This document shows positions 48,255 to 57,073 of a stretch of DNA of 64,000 nucleotides, in pieces. The number at the start of each line of letters is the position of its first letter. The stretch's first letter is position 1. The notes under the pieces are model-generated. The model searched no databases and had not been told where the DNA came from. It worked only from the letters and a program-made list of their open reading frames with translations. The position numbers and the translations under genes are program-made. Source of the stretch: Xanthobacter autotrophicus Py2 (GTDB taxonomy: Bacteria > Pseudomonadota > Alphaproteobacteria > Rhizobiales > Xanthobacteraceae); assembly GCA_000017645.1 (NCBI GenBank), contig CP000781.1, positions 3,583,501 to 3,647,500 of the forward strand, given 5' to 3'.

Positions 48255-49244
48255 ATGAGCGCTCCTGCGACCCGCGACTCTTCCATGATCGCCACCCCCG
48301 GCGCCTCCACCAGCGTCATCACCGTTTCCGGCCTCGGCAAGACCTACGCGACCGGCCACGTCGCGCTGAAGGATGTCAGCCTCGACATCCGGCGCGGCGA
48401 GATCTTCGCTTTGCTCGGACCCAACGGCGCGGGCAAAACCACCCTCATCTCCATCATCTGCGGTCTCGTGAATGCCACAGCCGGCACGGTGGAGGTTGCC
48501 GGATACGATATCGTCACGGACTATCGCGCGGCGCGCTCCCGCATCGGTCTGGTGCCGCAGGAGCTGACCACCGATTCGTTCGAGAGCGTGTGGGCGACGG
48601 TCAGCTTCTCGCGCGGCCTGTTCGGCCGGAAGGCGAACCCCGCTTATATCGAGAAGGTGCTGCGCAGCCTGTCCCTGTGGGACAAGAAAGATGCCCGCAT
48701 CATGACGCTCTCGGGCGGCATGAAGCGGCGCGTGCTCATCGCCAAGGCGCTGTCCCACGAGCCGGAGGTGTTGTTCCTCGACGAACCGTCCGCCGGCGTG
48801 GACGTGGAACTGCGCCGCGACATGTGGCGCCTCGTCCGTGAACTGCGCGACGAGGGCGTCACCATCATCCTCACCACCCACTATCTGGAGGAGGCCGAGG
48901 AGATGGCCGACCGGGTTGGGGTGATCGCGAAGGGCGAGCTGATCCTGGTGGAGGAAAAGGCGACGCTTATGCGCAAGCTGGGCAAGAAGCAGCTCACCGT
49001 CGAGCTGACCACGCCGCTCGCCGCCCTGCCGCAGGCTTTGGCGGACTTCGGGCTCGCCCTGTCGGACGACGGCACCCGCCTCACCTACACCTACGCGACC
49101 AACCGCGAGGGGGACGACGACGGCCTCTCCATCGCCGGCCTGCTGGCCGCCCTCTCGTCGGAGGGCATCGCCTTCAAGGATCTCCATACGGAGCAAAGCT
49201 CCCTCGAAGACATCTTCGTGAGCCTGGTGAGGCGCGAGCCGTGA
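48255..49244 (+). CDS. ABC-2 exporter ATP-binding protein
   Basis: A 329-residue ABC ATPase. Walker A is GPNGAGKTT, signature [15 protein letters not shown], Walker [13 protein letters not shown] and switch [16 protein letters not shown]. It resembles YadG. It overlaps the permease gene by 4 bp and must work with it. Substrate unknown; drug or polysaccharide/lipid exporters of this class are all possible. An extra C-terminal region (about 230-329) is usual for the group. Confidence 0.93.
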   Translation: MSAPATRDSSMIATPGASTSVITVSGLGKTYATGHVALKDVSLDIRRGEIFALLGPNGAGKTTLISIICGLVNATAGTVEVAGYDIVTDYRAARSRIGLVPQELTTDSFESVWATVSFSRGLFGRKANPAYIEKVLRSLSLWDKKDARIMTLSGGMKRRVLIAKALSHEPEVLFLDEPSAGVDVELRRDMWRLVRELRDEGVTIILTTHYLEEAEEMADRVGVIAKGELILVEEKATLMRKLGKKQLTVELTTPLAALPQALADFGLALSDDGTRLTYTYATNREGDDDGLSIAGLLAALSSEGIAFKDLHTEQSSLEDIFVSLVRREP

Positions 49245-50002
49245 ACCTGCAAGCCATCGCCGCCATCTACGGCTTCGAGATGAACCGCACCCGGCGCACG
49301 CTGGGGCAGAGCGTGGTCTCGCCGGTTTTGTCCACCTCGCTGTATTTCGTGGTGTTCGGCTCGGCCATCGGCCCGCGCATGGCGGAGGTGGGGGGCGTCG
49401 CCTACGGCGCCTTCATCGTGCCGGGGCTGATGATGCTGACCCTGCTCACGCAGTCCATCAGCAACGCGGCCTTTGCCATCTACTTCCCGCGATTCACCGG
49501 CACCATCTACGAGCTGTTGTCGGCGCCGGTCTCGCCGTTCGAGATCGTGGCGGGCTATGTGGGGGCGGCGGCCACCAAGTCCACGGTGCTGGGGCTGATC
49601 ATCCTCGCCACCGCCTCGCTGTTCGTGCCGCTGGAGATCCGCCATCCGGTGTGGCTGCTGGCGTTTCTGGTGCTGACGGCGGTCACCTTCTCCCTGTTCG
49701 GCTTCATCATCGGCATCTGGGCCGACGGATTTGAGCGGCTGCAGGTCATCCCCATGCTGGTGATCACGCCGCTGACCTTCCTCGGCGGCACCTTCTACTC
49801 GCTGGACATGCTGCCCCCGGTGTGGCGGACAGTGACCCTGTTCAACCCGGTGGTCTATCTGGTCTCCGGCTTCCGCTGGAGCTTCTTCGGCCATTCGGAC
49901 GTGCGGGTGGAGGTGAGCTTCGCCATGACGCTCGCCTTCCTCGCCGTGTGCCTCGTCACCGTGCGCTGGATGTTCCGTACCGGCTACCGGCTGAAGAGCT
50001 GA
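49241..50002 (+). CDS. ABC-2 type permease
   Basis: A 253-residue membrane protein with six predicted helices that pairs with the upstream ATPase (YadH-like). ABC-2 motifs include [20 protein letters not shown] and [20 protein letters not shown], then [18 protein letters not shown] near the end. Its stop is 2 bp from the convergent marR stop. Confidence 0.92.
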   Translation: MNLQAIAAIYGFEMNRTRRTLGQSVVSPVLSTSLYFVVFGSAIGPRMAEVGGVAYGAFIVPGLMMLTLLTQSISNAAFAIYFPRFTGTIYELLSAPVSPFEIVAGYVGAAATKSTVLGLIILATASLFVPLEIRHPVWLLAFLVLTAVTFSLFGFIIGIWADGFERLQVIPMLVITPLTFLGGTFYSLDMLPPVWRTVTLFNPVVYLVSGFRWSFFGHSDVRVEVSFAMTLAFLAVCLVTVRWMFRTGYRLKS

Positions 50003-50004
50003 GG

Positions 50005-50472
50005 CTACGGGGCAAGCTGCGCCACGGCCACGAGCCAGCGACGCACTGCGTCTTCCGCTTCGGGGGTCAGGTCCGCTTGCAGGTCGGGCTCCAGAGCATG
50101 GACCCGCGCCCGCGCATCGACAAGCAGCGCGCGGCCAGCTTCGGTGAGCACAACTTCGAGGATGCGTCCATGCACGGCGTGAGGCGTCCGGCGCACCAAG
50201 TCCGCCCGCTCGAGATTGGCAAGAATCACGCTGACTGTCTGCGGCGTGACGAGGGCAAGGCGCGCGAGGTCCGCGCCGCTCAAGCCTGGATAGGCCTCCA
50301 CCATCGTCATGACTGTGAATTGCGGCGCGGTCAGCCCAAGGCCCGAGAGCGCCTTCTCCATGCGCTGGCGATGAGCCGTGGCGGCCTGGCGTAAGAGGTA
50401 GCCCAGATAGCCGTGCGTCCCGCGCTTGCCGTCGCCGGGTGCCGGGGCAAGAGATGGTGCCTTGTCGTTCAT
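50005..50472 (-). CDS. MarR-family transcriptional regulator
   Basis: A 155-residue winged-helix repressor. HTH: LSGADLARLALVTPQTVSVILANLERADLVRRT; the wing is in PHAVHGRILEVVLTEAGRALL. It is divergent from the AhpD-like gene with a perfect inverted repeat between them, one arm of which contains its own start codon. It probably represses both itself and the AhpD-like gene, in response to oxidants or phenolics as for many MarR proteins (inference). Confidence 0.92.
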   Translation of the reverse strand: MNDKAPSLAPAPGDGKRGTHGYLGYLLRQAATAHRQRMEKALSGLGLTAPQFTVMTMVEAYPGLSGADLARLALVTPQTVSVILANLERADLVRRTPHAVHGRILEVVLTEAGRALLVDARARVHALEPDLQADLTPEAEDAVRRWLVAVAQLAP

Positions 50473-50507
50473 ATCAAAGCTCTGATATTATATTCGAGCT
50501 TTGATAT
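50471..50507. promoter_or_regulatory. MarR operator candidate
   Basis: Perfect 12-bp inverted repeat ATATCAAAGCTC (50471-50482) / GAGCTTTGATAT (50496-50507), spacer of 13. The left arm covers the first bases of the marR start codon; the right arm is 30 bp before the AhpD-like start. A half-size dyad ATATCA...TGATAT lies at 50471-50488. Confidence 0.75.
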
Positions 50508-50536
50508 TGCCTGAGGATCATCGAAAGGACCAGTTC

Positions 50537-50995
50537 ATGGCCGATCCGCTTTCCCGCCCCACCTACAAGGCCTTCACCGAGCGTGCCCCGGATGTCTATG
50601 CGGGGCTGTCCGCCCTCACCAAGGCGGTGGACGCCTCGGGCCTCGACAAGGGGCTGACCGAGCTGGTGAAGCTGCGCGCCTCCCAGATCAACGGATGCGC
50701 CTTCTGCCTGAAGTTCCATCTGGGGGTGGCGCGCAAGGCTGGCGTGTCGCAGGACAAGCTCGACCTGCTGGCGGCCTGGCGGGATGCACCGGCGTTCTCG
50801 GCGCGGGAGCGTGCGGCGCTGGCCTATGCGGAAGACCTGACGCAGCTTGAGGCGGAAGCTGCCTCCGATGCGGCCTGGGCGGCGCTTTTGAAGGAATTCT
50901 CGGAGGACGAGGCGGTCTTCCTGACGGTGACCATCGCCTCCATCAACGCCTGGAACCGCATCGGCATCGCCTTGCGCTTCGCGCCGCCAGCCTGA
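50537..50995 (+). CDS. AhpD-like carboxymuconolactone decarboxylase family protein
   Basis: A 152-residue CMD/AhpD-fold protein. The redox centre C-x-x-C-x-x-x-H is present in NGCAFCLKFHLGVARKAG, so peroxidase or disulfide reductase activity is expected, not lactone decarboxylation. The start MADPLSRPTYKAF at 50537 has AAGGA upstream. It is controlled by the divergent MarR gene through the inverted repeat between them. No ahpC next to it. Confidence 0.92.
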   Translation: MADPLSRPTYKAFTERAPDVYAGLSALTKAVDASGLDKGLTELVKLRASQINGCAFCLKFHLGVARKAGVSQDKLDLLAAWRDAPAFSARERAALAYAEDLTQLEAEAASDAAWAALLKEFSEDEAVFLTVTIASINAWNRIGIALRFAPPA

Positions 50996-51040
50996 TGCAG
51001 GAAGCCCCGGGGCGGTGGACCGCCCCGGGGGCGGGGCGGG

Positions 51041-52519
51041 TCAGAGCCCGCCGACGCACATGTACTTGATGTTCAGATAGTCGTCGCAGCCGTACTTGGA
51101 GCCTTCGCGGCCCATGCCGCTCTCCTTCACGCCGCCGAAGGGCGCGACTTCGGTGGTGATGACGCCGGCATTGATGCCCACCTGGCCGTATTCCAGCTTT
51201 TCCGCCACCCGGAAGGCGCGGCCAAGGTCCTTGGTGAAGAAGTAGCAGGCGAGACCGTATTCCGTGTCGTTGGCGTACGACACGGCCTGCTCCTCGGTCT
51301 CGAACTTGAAGAGCGGGGCCAGCGGGCCGAAGATTTCGTCGCGGGCGAACGCCATGTCCTGGGTGGCCCCGGCCAGCACCGTGGGCTCGAAGAAAGTGCC
51401 GCCGAGGGCGGGCTGCTTGCCGCCGGTGAGCACGGTGGCGCCCTTGTCCAGGGCGTCCTTCAGCAGGCGTTCCACCTTGGCCAGCGCGCGGTCGTCGATG
51501 AGCGGGCCGGCGACCACGCCCTCGTCCAGGCCATTGCCCACCTTCAGCTTCTTGGATGCCTCGGCGAACTTGGCGGCGAAGGCGTCATAGATGCCGGCCT
51601 GCACGTAGAAGCGGTTCGCGCACACGCAGGTTTGGCCCACGTTGCGGAACTTTGAGGCGATGGCCTGCTCCACCGCGAGGTCGAGGTCGGCATCGTCGAA
51701 CACCAGGAACGGCGCGTTGCCGCCCAGCTCCATGGAGATCTTCTTCATGGTGTCGGCGGACTGCTTCATCAGCAGCTTGCCCACGGGGGTGGAGCCGGTG
51801 AATGTCACCTTCTTCACCAGCGGGTTGGAGGTCATCTCGCCGCCGATGGCGGGAGCCTCGCCCACCACGATGTTGACGACGCCCGCCGGGATGCCGGCCA
51901 TCTCGGCCAGCACGCCCCAGGCGAGGCCCGAATAGGGGGTCAGCTCGGAGGGCTTGGCCACCACCGTGCAGCCCGCCGCCAGCGCCGCGCCAATCTTGCG
52001 TGACAGCATGGAGGAGGGGAAGTTCCACGGCGTCACCGCCGTCACCACGCCCACCGGCTCCTTGGTGACGAGGATGCGGCGATTGCCCCACGGCGAGGGG
52101 ATCACGTCGCCATAGAGGCGCCGGGCCTCTTCCGCGAACCAGCGCACATAGCCGGCGGAGGCGCCGATCTCACCCTTGGCCTCGGCCAGCGGCTTGCCCT
52201 GCTCGGTGGTGAGGATGGCGGCCAGCTCGTCCGCATTCTGGGTGATGAGGTCGGCGAGCTTGTGCAGCTTCGCCGCGCGCTCGGCGGCGGTGGTGGCGCG
52301 CCAGGTCTTGAAGGCTTCGGAGGCGGCCTCGATGGCGCGGCGGGTCTCGGCGGCGCCGGCCTTCGGAATGGTGCCGATGATCTCGCCGGTGGCGGGATTG
52401 TTGACCTCGATGGTGGCGCCTGAGTCCGCATCCACCCAGGCGCCGCCGATCAGCATCTTGTCGCGCAGCAGCGGGAAGCGCGCGGTCGCAGGACGGGAAA
52501 GGGGCTGGGGTGCTGCCAT
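51041..52519 (-). CDS. gabD: NAD(P)-dependent succinate-semialdehyde dehydrogenase
   Basis: A 492-residue aldehyde dehydrogenase of the GabD branch, oxidising succinate semialdehyde to succinate at the end of GABA breakdown; related short semialdehydes are possible. Branch features: AVTPWNFPSSMLSRKIGAALAAG, ELGGNAPFLVFDDADLDLAVE with the general-base Glu, the catalytic Cys in NVGQTCVCANRFYVQ, and YCDDYLNIKY-like C-terminus (SKYGCDDYLNIKYMC). No gabT or gabP beside it. The upstream gap has ATATACGATATAGGAC, AT-rich and promoter-like. Confidence 0.88.
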   Translation of the reverse strand: MAAPQPLSRPATARFPLLRDKMLIGGAWVDADSGATIEVNNPATGEIIGTIPKAGAAETRRAIEAASEAFKTWRATTAAERAAKLHKLADLITQNADELAAILTTEQGKPLAEAKGEIGASAGYVRWFAEEARRLYGDVIPSPWGNRRILVTKEPVGVVTAVTPWNFPSSMLSRKIGAALAAGCTVVAKPSELTPYSGLAWGVLAEMAGIPAGVVNIVVGEAPAIGGEMTSNPLVKKVTFTGSTPVGKLLMKQSADTMKKISMELGGNAPFLVFDDADLDLAVEQAIASKFRNVGQTCVCANRFYVQAGIYDAFAAKFAEASKKLKVGNGLDEGVVAGPLIDDRALAKVERLLKDALDKGATVLTGGKQPALGGTFFEPTVLAGATQDMAFARDEIFGPLAPLFKFETEEQAVSYANDTEYGLACYFFTKDLGRAFRVAEKLEYGQVGINAGVITTEVAPFGGVKESGMGREGSKYGCDDYLNIKYMCVGGL

Positions 52520-52665
52520 GGGGGGCTCCTGAGGGGCATGAAGTGCCGGGGCGATCGAACGCCCGCGATGGATATACGATATAGGACGGCGCGGCCAGCC
52601 TGACAGGGGCGACTCCTCGGCGCACGCCGGGTTTTACTGTGCGCAAGCTTCCAGGCTCGGGCGCC

Positions 52666-52887
52666 TCAGCGCACGCAGGTGATGGAGTGGAAGGGAACCA
52701 CCTGTTCCTTCTGCCCGGTCCCGGCGGCCACCTGGCACCTGAGATAGTCCCGGCCCACGCTGAGGGGGGCGAAACCGGTGAGGGTGTTTCCACCAATCAC
52801 CTGGATGATGATGGCCTGCCCATCCTTGTGGCTGACGATGTCGAGGATGGCAGCACGGAAGTCATCTTCCTTGAACTGACACTGCAT
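52666..52887 (-). CDS. Small hypothetical protein, possible Sm-like fold
   Basis: A 73-residue protein with a strong ribosome site (GGAGGGACGCA before ATG). Sequence runs MQCQFKEDDFRAAILDIVSH then VIGGNTLTGFAPLSVGRDYL and ends VVPFHSITCVR. The alternating strand pattern and GGNTLTGF...VVPFHSI ordering recall small beta-barrel (LSm/Hfq-like) domains, but this is only a visual resemblance. Monocistronic, upstream of nothing on its strand except gabD. Confidence 0.7.
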   Translation of the reverse strand: MQCQFKEDDFRAAILDIVSHKDGQAIIIQVIGGNTLTGFAPLSVGRDYLRCQVAAGTGQKEQVVPFHSITCVR

Positions 52888-53087
52888 TGCGTCCCTCCCG
52901 GGGATCGGCGGCGTGCCCTTCCGGCGCCCGGCGGCGTGCCTGCGGATGCGACTATAACCCGCAAGTGCCGGTAACGGTCATGCGTTGAATGCATGCGACA
53001 CGGCGGTCTCATTCACAGTTGATCGTTGTCAAAAGCGGACCCAGCGGAAGGGCGTATCAAAAGACGTCTGCTGCGGGAGCCTCTACC

Positions 53088-53294
53088 ATGCTCAAGATTG
53101 CGATCCTCGTCTGGCTCATTCTCGCCACCACCTTTGCGGGCGCGGCCATCCTGTTTGTCCTGGCCATGCCGTCCCTGGCGGGGCAGGACATGCGCCTCAT
53201 CCCCATCGCTGCCGCCATCGGCGCTGTCGTCGCCATTCCGGCGGCCTATGTGGTGGCCAAGCGCATCCTTGCCGTCACCGTCAGGCAGGTCTGA
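53088..53294 (+). CDS. Small two-helix membrane protein
   Basis: A 68-residue protein, nearly all hydrophobic: MLKIAILVWLILATTFAGAA, then a loop LAGQDMRLI, then IAAAIGAVVAIPAAYVVAKR. Two transmembrane helices are clear. The start at 53088 is where hydrophobic character begins. Related short membrane proteins of Rhizobiales are unannotated; function unknown. Confidence 0.7.
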   Translation: MLKIAILVWLILATTFAGAAILFVLAMPSLAGQDMRLIPIAAAIGAVVAIPAAYVVAKRILAVTVRQV

Positions 53295-53300
53295 GGCGTG

Positions 53301-53369
53301 CTCTAAAGCGTTTTCGAGCGAAGTGGACACCGGTTCGCGTCAAGAAAACGCGTTGAAGCAAAGTCTCAA
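53301..53369. repeat. Dispersed Rhizobiales repeat element
   Basis: CTCTAAAGCGTTTTCGAGCG onward, with inverted repeat GCGTTTTC (53308-53315) / GAAAACGC (53344-53351) around GTGGACACCGGTTCGCGT. This layout (GCGTTTTCGAGCGAAGTGG...CCGGTTCGCGT...GAAAACGCGT) is a well-known dispersed element in Hyphomicrobiales genomes, from memory. It sits in the gap between the small membrane protein and cobB stop. Confidence 0.75.
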
Positions 53370-53410
53370 GCGGTTTGCCTGAGCCTGGGCGAGCGGAAAT
53401 CGCGCGAACG

Positions 53411-54736
53411 TCAGCCCCGCGCGATGGCGTGAAAAAAGCCGCCCGTGACGCTGCCGCGCCGGCTGCCGGCGGGGCCCAGCGGGCGGCCTTCGGCATCGGA
53501 CAGTTCGGCGAGGGGCGCGTCCCCGCCGCGGGTGACGACGGTCGCGTAGTGGAACTCGTGGCCGCGCACCGTTTCCCCCGTCGCCCCGAGGGGCGAGGGG
53601 GCCAGAAGGCGGGCCGCCCGATAGCCGAGGTTCATCTTGCGGCGGGCAAAGCTGGTCTCGAGGTCCAGCAGGCCGAGCATGGCGTGGGTGGTGCCGTCTG
53701 CGTCGGTCAGCGCTCGGCCAAGAGCCATGTAGCCGCCGCACTCCCCATGCACGGGCTTGGACTGCGCAAATCGCCGCGTGCCTTCTAGGAAGCGGGCCGC
53801 TGTCGCCAGCCGTCCGGCATGAAGCTCGGGATAGCCGCCAGGCAGCCAGCACACGTCACAGGACGGGTCCGGCGCCTCGTCGGCAAGCGGTGAGAAGGGG
53901 TGGATTTCCGCCCCCAGTGCCCGCCAGCCCGCCAGCAGATGGCCATACATGAAGCTGAAAGCCGCATCCTGCGCCAGTGCGATCCTTTGGCCGGGCGGCG
54001 CGATGAGCGCGTTCGCATCTCCCGCTGCGAGACCGAGAGGACCGGCGGCGGCGCGGATGCCGTCGAGGTCGAGATGGCGTTCGCCGAGATCGGCCAGGGC
54101 TTCGAGGCGGGCGGCGAGATCGTCGGTCTCCCCGGCCTGCACCAGCCCCAGATGACGCTCAGGCAGCACGATGGTCGCCTCGCGCGGGACTGTTCCAAGG
54201 ATGGGGACGCCCAGCGGGGCGACGGCCTCGCGGATCATGCGGATATGCCGCTCGCTGCCGAGCTTGTTCAGCACCACGCCGGCGATGCGCACCCGAGGAT
54301 CATGGGTGAGGAAGCCGCGCAGCACCGCCGCCGCCGTCTGGGATTGCCCCGACACATCCAGCACCAGCAGCACCGGCAGGCCGAGCCGGGCGGCGATGTC
54401 GGCTCCCGCGCCGGTGCGGCCCGGCTCGGTCGCTACCCCGTCAAAGAGGCCCATGGCGCCTTCCGCCACCAGCAGCTCGGCGCCCTGCGCGGCTGTCGAG
54501 GCGAGGTGGTCGACGAGGGCCGGCGGCATGGCCCAGCTGTCGAGATTGAGGCCCGGACGGCCGGTGGCGGCGGCATGGAAGGCGGGGTCGATATAGTCCG
54601 GTCCCGATTTCGCCGCCCGCACGGCGACGCCCCGCCGTGCCAAAGCCGCGAGCAGGGCGAGGGTGATCGTCGTCTTGCCCGAGCCGGAGCGCGGGGCGGC
54701 GATGAGGAGGCCACGGGGGGCATAGGGGGCGTTCAC
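53411..54736 (-). CDS. cobB: Cobyrinate a,c-diamide synthase (CobB/CbiA)
   Basis: A 441-residue glutamine amidotransferase that amidates side chains a and c of hydrogenobyrinate (or cobyrinate). The N-terminal P-loop domain (1-190) has IAAPRSGSGKTTITLALLAA and KSGPDYIDPAFH. The C-terminal type I glutaminase domain has the nucleophile Cys in KPVHGECGGYMALG and His in RGHEFHYA. In the CobN-type route, the product goes to the cobalt chelatase. It is divergent from cbiD with 50 bp between starts, which must hold both promoters. Confidence 0.95.
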   Translation of the reverse strand: MNAPYAPRGLLIAAPRSGSGKTTITLALLAALARRGVAVRAAKSGPDYIDPAFHAAATGRPGLNLDSWAMPPALVDHLASTAAQGAELLVAEGAMGLFDGVATEPGRTGAGADIAARLGLPVLLVLDVSGQSQTAAAVLRGFLTHDPRVRIAGVVLNKLGSERHIRMIREAVAPLGVPILGTVPREATIVLPERHLGLVQAGETDDLAARLEALADLGERHLDLDGIRAAAGPLGLAAGDANALIAPPGQRIALAQDAAFSFMYGHLLAGWRALGAEIHPFSPLADEAPDPSCDVCWLPGGYPELHAGRLATAARFLEGTRRFAQSKPVHGECGGYMALGRALTDADGTTHAMLGLLDLETSFARRKMNLGYRAARLLAPSPLGATGETVRGHEFHYATVVTRGGDAPLAELSDAEGRPLGPAGSRRGSVTGGFFHAIARG

Positions 54737-54786
54737 TGTTCGCTTCCCCCTTCCGCAGTCCGCCTGGCCTCTCTATCAAGGCGGTC

Positions 54787-55917
54787 ATGAGCGACGTGCC
54801 GAGCGATGGTCCCGAAGGCGCCCCCACCGACCGTCCGCTGAAGCGCGGCTGGACCACGGGCACCTGTGCCGCCGGCGCGGCCAAGGCCGCTTTTGCCGCG
54901 CTCGTCACCGGCGCCTTTCCCGATCCGGTCGAGGTGGAACTGCCCGGCGGCGCCCGTCCCGCCTTCGCCCTCGCGGTTCAGGATCTCGGCCCCGACAGCG
55001 CCATGGCCGGCATCGTCAAGGATGCGGGCGACGATCCGGATGTGACCCACGGTGCCTTGGTGCGCGCCACCGTCCGACGCGGGGCGACGGGGGCGGGCGT
55101 CACCTTCCGGGCCGGGGAGGGGGTGGGCACGGTGACGCGGCCGGGCCTGCCGATCCCGCCCGGCGAGCCGGCCATCAATCCCGTGCCGCGCCGCATGATC
55201 GCCGCCGGCATCGCCGAGGTGGCGCGCGCGGCGGGCGTTGCGGCCGATGCGGACGTGGAAATCTCCATCGCCGACGGGGCGCGCCTCGCGCTCAAGACGC
55301 TCAATCCGCGCCTCGGCATCGTCGGCGGGCTCTCGGTGCTGGGCACCACGGGCATCGTCGTGCCCTATTCCTGCGCGGCGTGGATCCACTCCATCCATCG
55401 CGGCATCGATGTGGCTCGCGCCATGGGGCTGGATCACGTGGCCGGGGCCACCGGCAACGCCTCCGAGCAGGCGGTGCAGAAGCTGCATGGCCTCGACGAG
55501 GTGGCGCTCATCGACATGGGCGATTTCGTCGGCGGCATGCTGAAATATGTGCGCGCCCATCCCGTGGCGAAGGTGACGGTGGCCGGCGGCGTCGCCAAGA
55601 TGACCAAGCTCGGCCAAGGTTTCCTCGATCTCCACTCCAAGCGCGGCCGCGCCGACATGGCTGCCCTCGCCACTCTGGTGTCGGGCGCCGGCGCCGGGGC
55701 GGACCTCGCGGCGCGCATCGGCGCCGCGCACATGGTGGCGGAGGCGTTTCAGATTGCCCGCGTCGCAGGCTTCCCGCTGGGCGATTGCGTGGCCCAGGCC
55801 GCCTGGACCACCGCCGCGCGGGCGCTCGGCCGGGCCGACGTAGCGCTGGAGATCGTCGTGTTCGACCGCGACGGCACGCTCATGGGCCGCGCCCCCTTCG
55901 CCCCCGCGCAGGCCTGA
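54787..55917 (+). CDS. cbiD: CbiD, cobalt-precorrin-5B C1-methyltransferase
   Basis: A 376-residue CbiD protein that methylates C1 of the corrin ring. Hallmarks: LKRGWTTGTCAAGAAKAAFA at the N-terminus, TVTRPGLPIPPGEPAINPVPRRMI, GISVLGTTGIV-like LGTTGIVVPYSCAAW, and VGGMLKYVRAHPVAKVTVAGG. CbiD belongs to the anaerobic route. Here it is beside CobG and CobN of the aerobic route, and it probably replaces CobF. It is convergent with cobM, 8 bp between stops. Confidence 0.95.
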   Translation: MSDVPSDGPEGAPTDRPLKRGWTTGTCAAGAAKAAFAALVTGAFPDPVEVELPGGARPAFALAVQDLGPDSAMAGIVKDAGDDPDVTHGALVRATVRRGATGAGVTFRAGEGVGTVTRPGLPIPPGEPAINPVPRRMIAAGIAEVARAAGVAADADVEISIADGARLALKTLNPRLGIVGGLSVLGTTGIVVPYSCAAWIHSIHRGIDVARAMGLDHVAGATGNASEQAVQKLHGLDEVALIDMGDFVGGMLKYVRAHPVAKVTVAGGVAKMTKLGQGFLDLHSKRGRADMAALATLVSGAGAGADLAARIGAAHMVAEAFQIARVAGFPLGDCVAQAAWTTAARALGRADVALEIVVFDRDGTLMGRAPFAPAQA

Positions 55918-55925
55918 GCCGTCCC

Positions 55926-56687
55926 TCATTCTCCGCCCCCGCGAAAGCGGCGGACATAGGCGGTGTCGTAGAGCGCGCTCTCGCGGAAATCCTGCGCCGC
56001 CAGCGCCCGCCCCACCAGAATGAGCGCCGTGCGCGGGATGGGGTCGGCCTCAAGCTGGCCGGCGATGTCACCGAGGGTCCCGGTGACGACGCGCCCGTCC
56101 GGCCAGGAGGCCTTGGCCACCACCGCCACCGGGCAGTCGGTACCGAGCACCGGGGTCAGTTCCGCCACCACCTTGTCGAGGGCATGGATGGCCAGATGAA
56201 TGGCGAGGGTCGCCCCCGTGGCAGCGAAGGCTTTAAGCTTTTCGCTCTCAGGCATGGCGGAGGCGCGGCCCGAGACGCGGGTGATGACGAGGCTCTGGGC
56301 CACCTCGGGCACGGTGAACTCCCGCTTCAGCAGCGCTGCCGCCGCCGCGAAGGCCGGCACGCCGGGCGTCAGCGTATAGGGGATGGACAGCCGGTCGAGC
56401 CGGCGCATCTGCTCGGCCACCGCGCTGTAGACCGAGAGGTCGCCGGAATGCAGCCGCGCCACATCCTCGCCCGCCGCGAAGGCGCGCACATATTCGGCCT
56501 CGATCCGGTCGAGGTCGAGGGGGGCGGTATCCACGATGCGCGCGCCGGGCGGGCAGTAGTCCAGCAGTTCCGGCGCGACGATGGAGCCGGCATAGAGGCA
56601 GACCGGGCAGCGGGCGATGAGATCGCGCCCGCGCACGGTGATGAGGTCCGCCGCGCCGGGTCCCGCGCCGATGAAATGAACGGTCAC
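55926..56687 (-). CDS. cobM: CobM, precorrin-4 C11-methyltransferase
   Basis: A 253-residue SAM-dependent methyltransferase acting at C11. It has the SUMT-family start [41 protein letters not shown] (the conserved G-D-x-x-x-Y/S loop) and [40 protein letters not shown] identifies CobM/CbiF. It overlaps cobE by 4 bp, so it is co-translated. Confidence 0.95.
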   Translation of the reverse strand: MTVHFIGAGPGAADLITVRGRDLIARCPVCLYAGSIVAPELLDYCPPGARIVDTAPLDLDRIEAEYVRAFAAGEDVARLHSGDLSVYSAVAEQMRRLDRLSIPYTLTPGVPAFAAAAALLKREFTVPEVAQSLVITRVSGRASAMPESEKLKAFAATGATLAIHLAIHALDKVVAELTPVLGTDCPVAVVAKASWPDGRVVTGTLGDIAGQLEADPIPRTALILVGRALAAQDFRESALYDTAYVRRFRGGGE

Positions 56688-57073
56688 GCTTCTTCTTCCT
56701 CCCGCCGGGCCAGGGCGCAGGTGACGGGGCCGAGCGCAAGGCGCGGCCCAAGAAGGCGCGCCCGGGCACCGCCGGCGGCAAGCGCCGCAGTCTCCGCCGC
56801 CGAGGGCACGCGCAGCAGGGCGATCACCCGCTCAGAGCGGGTCTTGGTGCGGTTGGAGGCGGCTTCTAGCTGGGTCTGGGGCACCAGCACCAGCGGCAGG
56901 CCGAGTCTGGCCGCCGCCTCGCTGATGCCGGCCTCGCCCCCCTTCACCGCCGGCGCGGCGATGAGGGCCACGTCGTCCCGTGCCAGCGCGGCGCGCGCCA
57001 GGGCCGCGTCGAAGGCGGCCAGCACCTCATCCACGCTCACGCCCCGCTTCGAGCCGATGCCGGCCACGATCAT
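56684..57073 (-). CDS. cobE: CobE / CbiG C-terminal-like protein
   Basis: A 129-residue protein equal to the C-terminal domain of Cbi[21 protein letters not shown] at the start and [20 protein letters not shown] in the middle. In the aerobic route, CobE is required but its exact role is unproven. It overlaps cobL (57070-57073) and cobM (56684-56687) by 4 bp each, so the three are one translational unit. Confidence 0.9.
   Translation of the reverse strand: MIVAGIGSKRGVSVDEVLAAFDAALARAALARDDVALIAAPAVKGGEAGISEAAARLGLPLVLVPQTQLEAASNRTKTRSERVIALLRVPSAAETAALAAGGARARLLGPRLALGPVTCALARREEEEA

Noticed and set aside
47037..49196. N-terminal 720 codons of a 1,067-codon minus frame running into the secreted hypothetical protein
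   Set aside because: It lies opposite the Tim44-domain and ABC ATPase genes and shows no features; the real gene starts at its signal peptide at 47036.
54737..54786. Cobalamin riboswitch near cobB/cbiD
   Set aside because: The 50-bp gap is too short for a B12 riboswitch and no B12-box-like core was found; such an element may lie upstream of cobN outside the window.
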